From: an uncultured Prevotella sp. | GTDB lineage: Bacteria; Bacteroidota; Bacteroidia; Bacteroidales; Bacteroidaceae | Length of the DNA stretch: 25,201 nt | NCBI GenBank assembly: GCA_900540885.1 | Contig: UQHJ01000036.1 | Span: forward strand, 1 to 25,201 | Direction: 5' to 3' | Shown here: positions 13,711-21,955 of the stretch, in pieces | Layout of the letters: each line of letters begins with the position of its first letter | Position numbering within the stretch: the stretch's first letter is position 1 | Notes under the pieces: generated by a model | What the model saw: only the letters and a program-made list of their open reading frames with translations | Told to the model about the DNA's origin: nothing | Database searches by the model: none | Translations under genes and position numbers: made by a program

Positions 13711-15441
13711 CTAAATCTTTGAAGCAATGTGTCGTCTGTACAAACTATAATGCGCTTGTCCCAACACTTTATCTATATGCTCTAAGCGTTGACGCTGCGT
13801 GATATGGTCGTCTTGCTCACTGTTGTCTTCTTGCAGATTAATACGTCCTTGCCCCGTTACAGGCAAATATTCGTCCCAATAAACGGGTACTTTGTGCCAA
13901 CGGCCGTCGCCGCCATACTTGCTAACATATGTCAGACGCTGAACCGTACGATAACCATAGGCATACACTGCAATGGACGATTTACCATCGTCTAATCGGC
14001 ATTCTTTCGTTTTGAGTATACAATTTGTCACGCAACTTGGGTGCTTGAATTGATCTTGCCCCCAGAAGTTAGCCAAAGCCTCATGTTCCCAAAACGAACT
14101 ACGACGAGGCATATCATTGCCATAAATAGCACTCTGCGGTCGTATCTGTTGATACATCGGCACACAAAGCAAAGGAGCCAACGCGAAGTAGACGGCACGG
14201 AAGTATTCTGCATTGATCGTATAGAAGTCGGCCTTCGCTTTGTCGTAATCGAAATTACGATATTGCTTAGGATTCATATCGAGGTCAATGCATTGCAAAT
14301 GATCGGGGACGATGACATTAATCATTTTATTCTTGATAAACTCAAAATCATCACCATATCCAACCTTATGGTCTTTCAGCAACTTTAGCATGCTTTCTTG
14401 AGCTAAAGGCGTAAACAAGAGGGCAAACTGCTGATTGTTGTTACGATTGCTCGTATTGAAGGCTACTTCAAAGTCTTCATTCGTCAGCATGGCAAAGTCT
14501 GCACCACTCAGATTGCGAGCCTTCTTACGGAGAGAACGCTTTGTCATCTTATATGACAACGATTTCTCATTTCCCGCCAATCCACTCATCTGGCGACTAA
14601 ACGTGAGGTCTGGGGCTGCCGTATTGCCATATATCAATCGCGTCTTTTCAAGATAACAAGGAGAAGGAGCCGTCACGCTTGCCCTCAGCGTCTCTGAATG
14701 ATAAACCGTATGGTACTTACCATCTGAACCACGTTCGCGCGTTGTCCACGATATTGTCTTTGAGCCATAATAGGTCTCACTCCCCCACTCCATCTTCCGC
14801 GTTCGACAAATTACAAATGGATTGCCATTGATTAATCCTGAGTGTGAACAGATGACCGAGCGTTCGGCATTAAAGCTATCGTCCCAATTATATGATTGCT
14901 TTAAGTCTGCTAAGCGTTGTGTGGTAAAGTATGGGTCGAACTCTAAGCGTGGAACCGTCTTGGAAATCATGCGTGTGAGTATATCCCAATCGTACAAACG
15001 ATTAAGCGGTTCCATCTGCTTCCAAGCCTCACGCTTTAACTGGTCTACGGTCGAACTTAAATCATTGCATTCTGACTTCAAGGTCTTTAAACAGGGATAA
15101 ACTCGCATAAAAAGGTAGAGCATCACCACAAAAGCAGCCACGCCTATCATCACCTCATACTGCACTTCAAGTTCGTCACGTGACACAACAGCCGCGACGA
15201 TGCCCCCAACCACGCATAACCATAGCAGCACACACCACAGTGTCCACCTATTGATGCGCGTCTTTACCGATGACAAGGATTTCTCTGTAGCGTATATCTG
15301 TTTACAGGTCTCCCGATTGGCTTCAACGTCAACATTTGCCTCTGAGGCTAACTCAGCAAAAGTGTCAGCTGCCTCTTGCTTAAAGCGGTCACGGAATACG
15401 TTTTCATATTCCGTTAACGGGTCGTAAATATCGTTCACCAT
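13711..15441 (-). CDS. Two-TM membrane protein encoded next to LemA (DUF3137-like)
   Basis: This 576-residue protein has an acidic N-terminal cytoplasmic part, two membrane segments (about 67-87 and 95-115) and a large soluble domain. The domain contains CSHSGLINGNPFVICRTR, a YYGSKTISWTT strand and a TAAPDLTFSR segment. These features are reminiscent of the large membrane proteins encoded beside LemA in Firmicutes, Mollicutes and Bacteroidetes (DUF3137-like), but I cannot confirm the family without a search. Function is unknown. The gene starts 15 nt after the end of the LemA frame and is followed 11 nt later by ogt, so it is part of the same transcript. Confidence 0.72.
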   Translation of the reverse strand: MVNDIYDPLTEYENVFRDRFKQEAADTFAELASEANVDVEANRETCKQIYATEKSLSSVKTRINRWTLWCVLLWLCVVGGIVAAVVSRDELEVQYEVMIGVAAFVVMLYLFMRVYPCLKTLKSECNDLSSTVDQLKREAWKQMEPLNRLYDWDILTRMISKTVPRLEFDPYFTTQRLADLKQSYNWDDSFNAERSVICSHSGLINGNPFVICRTRKMEWGSETYYGSKTISWTTRERGSDGKYHTVYHSETLRASVTAPSPCYLEKTRLIYGNTAAPDLTFSRQMSGLAGNEKSLSYKMTKRSLRKKARNLSGADFAMLTNEDFEVAFNTSNRNNNQQFALLFTPLAQESMLKLLKDHKVGYGDDFEFIKNKMINVIVPDHLQCIDLDMNPKQYRNFDYDKAKADFYTINAEYFRAVYFALAPLLCVPMYQQIRPQSAIYGNDMPRRSSFWEHEALANFWGQDQFKHPSCVTNCILKTKECRLDDGKSSIAVYAYGYRTVQRLTYVSKYGGDGRWHKVPVYWDEYLPVTGQGRINLQEDNSEQDDHITQRQRLEHIDKVLGQAHYSLYRRHIASKI

Positions 15442-15456
15442 AGCCTCTACAATGTT

Positions 15457-15684
15457 TTAGAAGAACTTGCTACGTGCCATTTCGCGCGTAGCTGCCGAAG
15501 CCGTAAACGGAATGCGGGTCGTATAACCTTGACGTGCAGCTACAATCATCTTAGTAGGCCAAGCAAAGATGTCGGTGTTCCACTGCGTTACGCGGCTATT
15601 GTATATGGTACGCGCAGCAGTGATTTCACGTTGCAAGTAGCTATTTTGTTGCATGGCATCGGCTATTACGTTGTGTGCTTTCAA
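15457..15684 (-). pseudogene. lemA: LemA family protein, C-terminal part (shifted frame)
   Basis: This frame continues the LemA domain: residues NSYLQREITAARTIYNSRVTQWNTDI correspond to the family's LQRELSETEDRIAAARRFYN-type helix, and FAWPTKMIVA to the conserved FP.NI.A segment. It has no ATG; a TTG at 15684 overlaps the stop of the N-terminal part (TTGA). Upstream in the same frame the codons read YPELKAHN, the usual LemA sequence, showing that the two pieces were one protein. Removing two bases of TATAT at 15691-15695 would rejoin them into about 250 residues. Confidence 0.7.
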
Positions 15685-16211
15685 CTCTGGATATAAGCTT
15701 CCACCTGTGGGAACAAACGCGCATAAGCGGTATCAATCTGTTGGCTCACCTCATTTCGATTTTCGCTATTGATGCTACCACCGCCACGAAGTGCGGCTAC
15801 AGCTTTCATCACATCTTTATCAAGGTCGACAGCCCGATCAACTAATCCTACTACGTTTTGCAATATCTGCACACGCTGCTCTAAGTAGTTGTCAATATTA
15901 GATGCCTCTGCTTGTATGCGTTGCTCCAACTGTTGGAAGTAGTTGCGTGCTGAAATTTTCATAAAGATAAATATCACGCCAGGCAAAATGCCCAACAAGC
16001 AACCCACTACGCCTACCAACACAGGATTCTCAAGCGTAGCTCCCATAATGAGCACATAAAGCAACACCAACACGGGTATGGTTACCCAAAGTGCTATCTC
16101 AAACAAAGTAGAACCAAAGCCTACCGTTACGGGTAATTGACGGTCAATCACGTGTACGTCACGGCCATTGTCATTCACAGGGCCAGTTACTTCATCTAAT
16201 AAATTTGCCAT
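15681..16211 (-). CDS. lemA: LemA family protein, N-terminal part (frameshifted)
   Basis: This 176-residue frame starts at 16211. It holds two membrane segments (about 35-57 and 62-84) and then the start of the LemA helical domain (ARNYFQQLEQRIQAEASNIDNYLEQRVQILQNVV), which ends abruptly at EAYIQS. The family sequence expected next is YPELKA, which is present in another frame. LemA proteins are membrane-anchored helical bundles of poorly known function. The N-terminal extension with a second TM is longer than in classical LemA (about 185 residues in total). It is first in the cluster with the two-TM partner, ogt, bcp and DUF4186. Pseudogene, sequencing error or translational frameshift cannot be told apart here. 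Confidence 0.75.
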   Translation of the reverse strand: MANLLDEVTGPVNDNGRDVHVIDRQLPVTVGFGSTLFEIALWVTIPVLVLLYVLIMGATLENPVLVGVVGCLLGILPGVIFIFMKISARNYFQQLEQRIQAEASNIDNYLEQRVQILQNVVGLVDRAVDLDKDVMKAVAALRGGGSINSENRNEVSQQIDTAYARLFPQVEAYIQS

Positions 16212-16451
16212 TTTCTAAGTATTTTAGAGTTAGTTTTTCGTTTTAATTTCGTTAAGAAGCTTTATTCAAACTACAGAGAGTTTACTTCTTTTAATATAGC
16301 GAAGATACTACAGAAAACGCAATGCACCAAACTTTCAGTCTAATTCTATAACAAATTGCTGTTTATCAGTGAGATATTAAGTAAGCATTCCGTCCAAGCC
16401 GTATTGTTAGAGTTTCAGAAAGGTGAGAACTTTGCCGCAAAAATTTGAAAA
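16212..16451. other. Intergenic region upstream of lemA
   Basis: This AT-rich stretch is expected to hold the minus-strand promoter of the lemA cluster. No good TTTG/TAnnTTTG pair was found on that strand. The end of the region merges into a possible IS66 remnant on the plus strand. Confidence 0.4.
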
Positions 16452-16538
16452 ATGTTCAACCTAAACGAAACAAACAAATACAATCTTTTTACTCAAGGAG
16501 TAGATACACGTAAAGGCGTAGAAAGTGAAGTCGTCTAA
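16452..16538 (+). pseudogene. Possible IS66-family tnpB remnant
   Basis: ATG at 16452 opens a 28-codon frame beginning MFNLNETNKYNLFTQGVDTRKG and closed by TAA at 16536. The pattern MFxLNxxxxYxLxxxxxDxRKG is that of the N-terminus of the IS66 accessory protein TnpB (Orf2), which is normally about 115 residues. Nothing further of the IS was recognised. The stop and the loss of similarity after residue 22 mark it as a decayed stump, if the resemblance is real. Confidence 0.4.
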
Positions 16539-16549
16539 ACTAATTGAGA

Positions 16550-16581
16550 TTTGTTAAAAGGGGAGTATTTTGTTATCTTTG
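16550..16581 (+). promoter_or_regulatory. Strong Bacteroidetes-type promoter opposing the atp operon
   Basis: TTTG at 16550-16553, exactly 20 nt, then TATCTTTG at 16574-16581 match both elements of the Bacteroidetes consensus perfectly. The predicted start is near 16588 on the plus strand, opposite to the atp and lemA genes. Confidence 0.6.
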
Positions 16582-16587
16582 CTTTAC

Positions 16588-16662
16588 CACAAACAAAAAC
16601 AGAAACAAAAAATCCTTAGTCACATACTTCAAGTTAGAAGAATGTAGACTAAGGATTCTTTT
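16588..16662 (+). ncRNA. Candidate small RNA between promoter and terminator
   Basis: A transcript from the promoter at 16550-16581 would run into the hairpin 16611-16657 and end in the T-rich tail TTCTTTTAT. That gives an RNA of about 75 nt with one long stem and an A-rich 5' end. It would be fully antisense to the 3' end of the atp mRNA. There is no coding frame of note. This is a prediction from signals alone. Confidence 0.35.
16607..16657 (-). terminator. atp operon terminator
   Basis: AATCCTTAGTC (16611-16621) and GACTAAGGATT (16647-16657) are perfectly complementary, with a partly pairing interior (ACATACTT/AAGAATGT). On the minus strand the stem is followed by six T residues (16612-16607). 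It lies about 27 nt after the atpG stop codon. The plus-strand tail is also T-rich, so the signal may act in both directions. Confidence 0.85.
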
Positions 16663-16684
16663 ATAAAAGTAAGTAGAGAGTGGT

Positions 16685-17560
16685 TTATTGCATACTGCCG
16701 CCCACGATGTCGAGCAACTCGTTGGTAATGGCTTGCTGACGCGTCTTGTTGTAAGTGAGCGTGAGTTCACGCAAGAGTTCGTCGGCATTGTCCGTCGCTA
16801 CCTGCATTGCCATGACGCGAGCAGCGTGTTCGCTAGCTAAACTGTCTAGTAAGGCAGTGAACAACTTTAAGTGCAATGACTTTGGCACTAACTGGCTAAT
16901 CACTTCTTCTTTAGACGGTTCGACGATAAAATCGAGTTGTGTCGTATGACTCGTAGAGTCATCGTCAGCAGTCTGTAACTTAATCGGCAAGAACTCCTCT
17001 TCAGTGAGTATCTGAGAACCCGCGCTCTTAAAGTGATGATAAATCAAGTCTGCGCGGTCAATCTCGCCTTCGGCATAACTCTCCATGATTTCAGCTGCTA
17101 CTTGTGCCGCCTTCTCGTAAGAAGGGTGGTCGAGTAGAGCTGCATAGTCGGCAGAAGGAGTGAAGCCCGCTTTGACAACAGCATCGTAAGCCTTCTTACC
17201 TAAAGGATAAACGCTAACGATGTCAATGCCTTGTTGGCGGTAAGCTTCCACTTTACGATTAAAAGCCTTGATAACGTTGGCATTAAATCCACCACAAAGC
17301 GAAGAGTTGGAAGTATAAAGAACAATGGCCACACGCTTCACTTCACGCTCGCCAGCATAGGGTGTATCAACTTCGCCCTCCATACTGCCTACAAAGGTAG
17401 ACATAATATGACTGAGTTGACGCTCATAGGGACGCATACGCTCAATCGCCAGCTGTGCATGGTGAAGTTTTGAAGATGCCACCATCTTCATGGCACTCGT
17501 AATTTTGCGAGTGCTGTTCACCGACGCAATTCGCGTTTTAACTTCTTTCAGTGAGGCCAT
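16685..17560 (-). CDS. atpG: ATP synthase F1 gamma subunit
   Basis: This 291-residue subunit forms the central rotor shaft of F1. The N-terminal helix MASLKEVKTRIASVNSTRKITSAMKMVASSKL and the C-terminal RVMAMQVATDNADELLRELTLTYNKTRQQAITNELLDIVGG are the two halves of its antiparallel coiled coil and are well conserved. LYTSNSSLCGGFNANV in the middle matches the family's T.D.GLCGG.N segment. It is the last gene of the operon, 5 nt after atpA, and is followed by the operon terminator. Confidence 0.97.
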   Translation of the reverse strand: MASLKEVKTRIASVNSTRKITSAMKMVASSKLHHAQLAIERMRPYERQLSHIMSTFVGSMEGEVDTPYAGEREVKRVAIVLYTSNSSLCGGFNANVIKAFNRKVEAYRQQGIDIVSVYPLGKKAYDAVVKAGFTPSADYAALLDHPSYEKAAQVAAEIMESYAEGEIDRADLIYHHFKSAGSQILTEEEFLPIKLQTADDDSTSHTTQLDFIVEPSKEEVISQLVPKSLHLKLFTALLDSLASEHAARVMAMQVATDNADELLRELTLTYNKTRQQAITNELLDIVGGSMQ

Positions 17561-17565
17561 AATCG

Positions 17566-19152
17566 TTATGCTTTATATTGTCCAGCAATGTCGGCTGCCA
17601 CCTTCTCAATGTTATGACATACCTCGTCGTCAAGTTTACCTGCAGCTAAGGCACCCAAAATGCTATCAGCATATTGTGAGCGAACAACTTGTAAGAAGTC
17701 GTCTTGGAAGCTGCGCACCTTGTCAAGGGGCACGTCCTTCAACAATCCATGTGTGCCGCAATAAAGAATTGCTACCTGTTCGGCAACAGGCATTGGGCTA
17801 TATTGAGCCTGAATGAGTAATTGATTGTTCTTACGACCGCGGTCAATGGTCATGGCCGTTACGGGGTCCATGTCAGATGAGAACTTGGCGAAAGCTTCCA
17901 ACTCGCGGTATTGAGCTTGGTCAATCTTCAATGTACCAGCGACTTTCTTCATACTCTTAATCTGAGCAGCACCACCCACACGGCTTACAGAGATACCTAC
18001 GTCAATAGCTGGGCGGAAACCTTGGTTGAAGAGGTTGGTGTCCAAGTAAATCTGACCGTCAGTAATAGAAATTACGTTCGTAGGAATGTAGGCCGAAACG
18101 TCGCCTGCTTGTGTCTCGATGATAGGCAAAGCCGTAAGCGAACCGCCACCTTTCACCTCGCCTTTGAGGCATTCGGGTAGGTCGTTCATCTTTTCAGCTA
18201 CTTCCTGTTGATTGTTGATCTTAGCTGCACGCTCGAGCAAACGAGAGTGGAGGTAAAATACATCGCCAGGGTAAGCCTCACGTCCAGAAGGACGGCGCAA
18301 GATAAGTGACACCTCACGATAAGCAACGGCCTGCTTTGAAAGGTCGTCATAAACGACTAAGGCGTGAAGGCCACGGTCGCGGAAGTATTCACCAATAGCA
18401 GCACCTGCAAACGGAGCGTAGTATTGCATAGCAGCAGGGTCGCCAGCAGTGGCACTTACGATAATCGTATAGTCCATAGCGCCAGCTTGCTTCAGCGTGT
18501 TGACAATGTTGGCAACGGTCGAAGCCTTTTGGCCAATGGCTACGTAGATACAGTAAACAGGGTCGCCAGCCTCGAAGTTGCTCTTTTGATTGATAATGGT
18601 ATCGATAGCAATAGCCGTCTTACCCGTTTGGCGGTCACCAATGATAAGCTCACGTTGGCCACGGCCAATAGGAATCATCGAGTCAACACTCTTCAAGCCA
18701 GTTTGCAAGGCTTGTGTTACGGGTTGGCGGTAGATAACACCAGGTGCTTTACGGTCGAGCGGCATGAGGTACTTCTTACCTTCGATGCTCTTGCCCCCGT
18801 CAATAGGATTGCCCAGAGGGTCGATAACGCGGCCAAGCATTTCGTCGCTTACCTCAATAGAGGCAACCTTACCTGTACGCTTTACGCTTTGTCCCTCCTT
18901 GATACCTTCAGAAGAGCCGAGCAGCACAGCGCCCACGTTATCCTCTTCAAGGTTCATGGCAACACCAATGACCCCGTTCTCAAATTCGATCAATTCGTTC
19001 TCGGTCACGTTGGTAAGTCCGTAAATGTGGGCTACACCATCACCGATTGAAAGAACCACACCAACTTCTTCGAACTTGACATCCGTGTTAATATCCTGAA
19101 GTTCGCGTAAGAGTACGTCGCTAACTTCGCTGGGTTTTATATTGTTGGACAT
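17566..19152 (-). CDS. atpA: ATP synthase F1 alpha subunit
   Basis: This 528-residue non-catalytic nucleotide-binding subunit alternates with beta in the F1 hexamer. The P-loop GDRQTGKT is at 172-179, ALVVYDDLSKQAVAYRE forms the Walker B region, and SVSRVGGAAQ carries the arginine finger that reaches the catalytic site on beta. Length is slightly above the usual 505-515. It is 52 nt from atpH and 5 nt from atpG. Confidence 0.98.
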   Translation of the reverse strand: MSNNIKPSEVSDVLLRELQDINTDVKFEEVGVVLSIGDGVAHIYGLTNVTENELIEFENGVIGVAMNLEEDNVGAVLLGSSEGIKEGQSVKRTGKVASIEVSDEMLGRVIDPLGNPIDGGKSIEGKKYLMPLDRKAPGVIYRQPVTQALQTGLKSVDSMIPIGRGQRELIIGDRQTGKTAIAIDTIINQKSNFEAGDPVYCIYVAIGQKASTVANIVNTLKQAGAMDYTIIVSATAGDPAAMQYYAPFAGAAIGEYFRDRGLHALVVYDDLSKQAVAYREVSLILRRPSGREAYPGDVFYLHSRLLERAAKINNQQEVAEKMNDLPECLKGEVKGGGSLTALPIIETQAGDVSAYIPTNVISITDGQIYLDTNLFNQGFRPAIDVGISVSRVGGAAQIKSMKKVAGTLKIDQAQYRELEAFAKFSSDMDPVTAMTIDRGRKNNQLLIQAQYSPMPVAEQVAILYCGTHGLLKDVPLDKVRSFQDDFLQVVRSQYADSILGALAAGKLDDEVCHNIEKVAADIAGQYKA

Positions 19153-19204
19153 TTGGTTGTTTTAAGTGTTAAGTGCGAAATAAAAGAAGAATTACATCTT
19201 CATA

Positions 19205-19744
19205 TTACTTCAGTTCACGTTTAAGTTTGGCAAGCTGTGTGCGCACGCTTGCGTCTAATCGAAAGGTGTCGTATTCAAGAATAAAGCCACCGCCAATGGC
19301 AGCATCCTCCTTTACTTGAAAGTCAACCTTACAATTTGATTTGGCTTCGACCATTTGTTGCATTTTGCTAATAAGACTATCAGCAATAGCGGTCGGCACC
19401 ACAAGTTTGCCCTTAATGATGTGCTTTTGCTTGCGGTAGAGCGTACCATACGAGTGGGCTACAAAGAGCATGAGATCGGCACGTTGCTTCTTGAGCACCA
19501 ATTTTACGAATTGAGCGAGCGAGGCCGAAGGGGTAGCTTTGCCACAAGCTGCGGTAAGCAAAAGTTTCTCCTTCTGTGCATCGGTTAGCACAGGGTTGAG
19601 CATAGCTTGCTGCAGGGCGGGGACGGTCAGGTACGTTTCGGCCAATTGAGCCGTCTCGTCGTACACCTGCTTGTCCTCGTTGTGCTCTTCAGCAAAGCGT
19701 AGCAAAGCTTTTGCGTAGCGCATTGATATGATGCCTAAATCCAT
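19205..19744 (-). CDS. atpH: ATP synthase F1 delta subunit (OSCP)
   Basis: This 179-residue subunit links the top of F1 to the peripheral stalk. It opens with the typical RYAKALLRFAEE helix, and its second half has KVDFQVKEDAAIGGGFILEYDTFRLDASVRTQLAKLKREL, the family signature. It lies between atpF and atpA with gaps of 46 and 52 nt. Confidence 0.96.
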   Translation of the reverse strand: MDLGIISMRYAKALLRFAEEHNEDKQVYDETAQLAETYLTVPALQQAMLNPVLTDAQKEKLLLTAACGKATPSASLAQFVKLVLKKQRADLMLFVAHSYGTLYRKQKHIIKGKLVVPTAIADSLISKMQQMVEAKSNCKVDFQVKEDAAIGGGFILEYDTFRLDASVRTQLAKLKRELK

Positions 19745-19790
19745 AATGGCTAAATCTTATACTATATGTGTGGGAGTAGGATAGATACCT

Positions 19791-20303
19791 TTAGCCTTTG
19801 CAAGCCTCGTTCAGCATTTGCTCGATGAGCGCTTGCTGTTCGTCATTGTTAGCCAACTTTTGGCGTACCACTTTCTCAGCAATAACGATAGAGAGGTCGG
19901 CTACTGTCTGGCGAATGTCGCGTAGGGCATTCTCCTTTTCAGCTGCAATTTGTGCTTTCGCCTCTTGCAACAGTTTTGCGCCATCGGCTTGTGCCTTATT
20001 GCGTGCCTCGCTAACGATACTATCGCCAGTAGCTTTGGCTTGTGCTAAAATCTCTGCTTGTTTGGCGCGCGCTTCGGCAAGGAGACGTTCGCTCTCTTGC
20101 TGAATGCCAGCGAGGCGTTCGTTTGCCTCGTGTGCCTTTTGCAGTGACTCGTCAATATAGTTCTTACGGTCTTCTACCATCTTGGTGATGATAGGGAAAC
20201 CATACTTAGCCATCAAGAAGAAGACGATCAAAAATGCCAACAACATCCAAAACAACAAGCCGAAGTCGGGAGTCAGTATAGATGGCAGATTGATTGACAG
20301 CAT
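19791..20303 (-). CDS. atpF: ATP synthase Fo subunit b
   Basis: This 170-residue protein has one N-terminal membrane segment (about 14-36, ending with the KYGFPIITK turn) followed by a long charged, Ala/Glu/Lys-rich coiled coil that forms the peripheral stalk. Only one b gene is present, so the stalk is expected to be a b homodimer. A 257-nt repeat hairpin separates it from atpE upstream. Confidence 0.96.
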   Translation of the reverse strand: MLSINLPSILTPDFGLLFWMLLAFLIVFFLMAKYGFPIITKMVEDRKNYIDESLQKAHEANERLAGIQQESERLLAEARAKQAEILAQAKATGDSIVSEARNKAQADGAKLLQEAKAQIAAEKENALRDIRQTVADLSIVIAEKVVRQKLANNDEQQALIEQMLNEACKG

Positions 20304-20320
20304 ATATTGTGATGATTAGG

Positions 20321-20555
20321 ATTTAATAAGTTTAATAAGTTTAGTGAGTTTATGAGTTTAATAAGTTTAGTGAGTTTAATAAGTTTAGAAGTTTAAGAGT
20401 TTAGAAATTTAGTAAGCTTAGAAGTTTAATGAGTTTAGAAGTTTAACGAGTTTATTGATATTGCTAAACTCATAAACTTATTAAACCCATAAACCTATTA
20501 AACTCATAAACTTATTAAACTCATAAACTTATTAAACCTCATCAACCTCCTAACC
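20321..20555. repeat. TTTAATGAG-type repeat hairpin between atpE and atpF
   Basis: The left arm (20321-20456) is made of 9-12 nt units such as TTTAATAAG, TTTAGTGAG, TTTAGAAG and TTTAATGAG. The right arm (20465-20555) carries AAACTCATAAACTTATTA and variants, the complement. The arms are separated by only about 8 nt, so the mRNA can form a very long imperfect AU-rich stem. No credible gene lies inside. It occupies nearly the whole atpE-atpF gap. Confidence 0.85.
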
Positions 20556-20560
20556 TTATC

Positions 20561-20821
20561 TTACAAGAAGAGGCAGAGCAAGCAGACGATAACAGCGAAG
20601 AGTGCTACACCTTCAACAAGTGCTGCGATGATAATCATGTTAGAGCGAATGTCGCTTGTTGACTCAGGTTGGCGAGCGATAGCCTCCATAGCTGCGCTAC
20701 CGATTCTACCAATACCTAAACCTGCGCCAATGGCAGCAAGAGCGGCACCAATACCAGCACCTAACTTAGCGAGACCTGCTGCACCTGCTGCAGCTTGTAA
20801 CAATGCAATTAAAAGAGTCAT
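20561..20821 (-). CDS. atpE: ATP synthase Fo subunit c
   Basis: This 86-residue proteolipid is a two-helix hairpin. The first helix carries the glycine motif GAGLGIGRIG, the polar loop is ARQPES, and the ion-binding Glu70 is in AALVEGVALFAV. The Gln in helix 1 and the Ser/Thr after the Glu that mark Na+-binding c subunits are absent, so proton specificity is expected. It is needed in about 10 copies per complex, more than any other subunit. Confidence 0.97.
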   Translation of the reverse strand: MTLLIALLQAAAGAAGLAKLGAGIGAALAAIGAGLGIGRIGSAAMEAIARQPESTSDIRSNMIIIAALVEGVALFAVIVCLLCLFL

Positions 20822-20881
20822 AATGTTTTGATTTTTATGGTTTTTTTTTTGTTTTATTCGATTAATGCTTTAATCTTTGCT

Positions 20882-21955
20882 TTATTCGTGATGTTCGGGG
20901 TGAGCCAAGCCGATAAACACGGCGCTCAACATCGTAAATACGTAAGCTTGAATGAAGGCTACCAAGAGTTCAAGGCAGTTCATGAAGATCATCATTACGA
21001 AACTTACGAGAGTAAGTGGTGTGCCAATGACAGCACCCAATTGGCAAGTTATAAAGATGACACACGAAAGTGAAAGAATGATAGCGTGTCCACCCATCAT
21101 GTTGGCGAACAAACGTACCATGAGGGCGAAAGGCTTGGTAAAGATACCAAACAATTCGATGACAGGCATCATAGGCACGGGGCACTTCAACCAAGTAGGT
21201 ACGGGCGGCCACAATATTTCCTTCCAATACTCCTTATTGCCAAACAGATTGACAAGGATCATGGTGCAAATGGCCAACACAAATGTAATGTTGATGTTGC
21301 CCGTAATGTTTGCACCACCGGGGAAAATAGGCAGCAGTCCCAATAAGTTGGTTATAAAGATAAAGAAGAACGCTGTAAGCAAGAAAGGAGCGTACTGGCG
21401 ATAATGCTTCTCGCCCACAGAAGGACGAATTAAGTCGTCGTTGATAGACATGACAAACATTTCGACCAGTCCGACAAATCCACCTGGAGCCTTGTCGCCA
21501 GGCTTACGCCCTTTATACCAACGTGCAGAACCGATAAAGATAAAAGCCATGAGAATGACAACAATCCATATCTGCACCACATTCTTGGTAATGCTAAAGT
21601 CAAGCGGACGAACATCGCCTGCGGCGGTGTGTTCGTATATCTTGCCATTTTGTTCTTCGTTCAAGTAAAAGCCATTGTACGTACCATCAGCACTGTCGTG
21701 AAAGCGGGCAGAACTAAACATCTGCCACCCACTCGTTTCGCCTTTGACGATAACGGGGAGTGGAATAGAGATGTGGTGTCCATTCCACGTTGTGATGTGC
21801 CATTCGTAAGCATCGCTCATGTGGCCCAACACGATCTCTTTCACGTCAATCTTTGGCTGGGCTTCGCTTGCTTCACTATGTGCTGCTTGCGCAGCAAAGA
21901 AAGTGACGAAGAACAATGCTAAAGTGCACAAGTATTTTATACTGAAGTGTTTCAT
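20882..21955 (-). CDS. atpB: ATP synthase Fo subunit a
   Basis: This 357-residue membrane protein is the stator half-channel subunit. The essential arginine is Arg281 in ALMVRLFANMMGGH, and the C-terminal helices (NCLELLVAFIQAYVFTMLSAVFIGLAH) are standard. It is about 100 residues longer than the E. coli protein. The extra N-terminal part begins with a signal-peptide-like segment (1-25, ending AAQAA) and a polar, probably periplasmic region up to about residue 125, known from Bacteroidetes a subunits. Its ATG overlaps the stop of the upstream membrane gene (ATGA). Confidence 0.97.
   Translation of the reverse strand: MKHFSIKYLCTLALFFVTFFAAQAAHSEASEAQPKIDVKEIVLGHMSDAYEWHITTWNGHHISIPLPVIVKGETSGWQMFSSARFHDSADGTYNGFYLNEEQNGKIYEHTAAGDVRPLDFSITKNVVQIWIVVILMAFIFIGSARWYKGRKPGDKAPGGFVGLVEMFVMSINDDLIRPSVGEKHYRQYAPFLLTAFFFIFITNLLGLLPIFPGGANITGNINITFVLAICTMILVNLFGNKEYWKEILWPPVPTWLKCPVPMMPVIELFGIFTKPFALMVRLFANMMGGHAIILSLSCVIFITCQLGAVIGTPLTLVSFVMMIFMNCLELLVAFIQAYVFTMLSAVFIGLAHPEHHE

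Noticed and set aside
18364..19050. 228-codon plus-strand frame
   Set aside because: It is an antisense shadow of atpA, caused by biased codon use in a highly conserved gene.
20561..20821. Sodium-type c subunit
   Set aside because: The Gln in helix 1 and the Ser/Thr after the ion-binding Glu are missing (AALVEGVAL), so a proton type is more likely.
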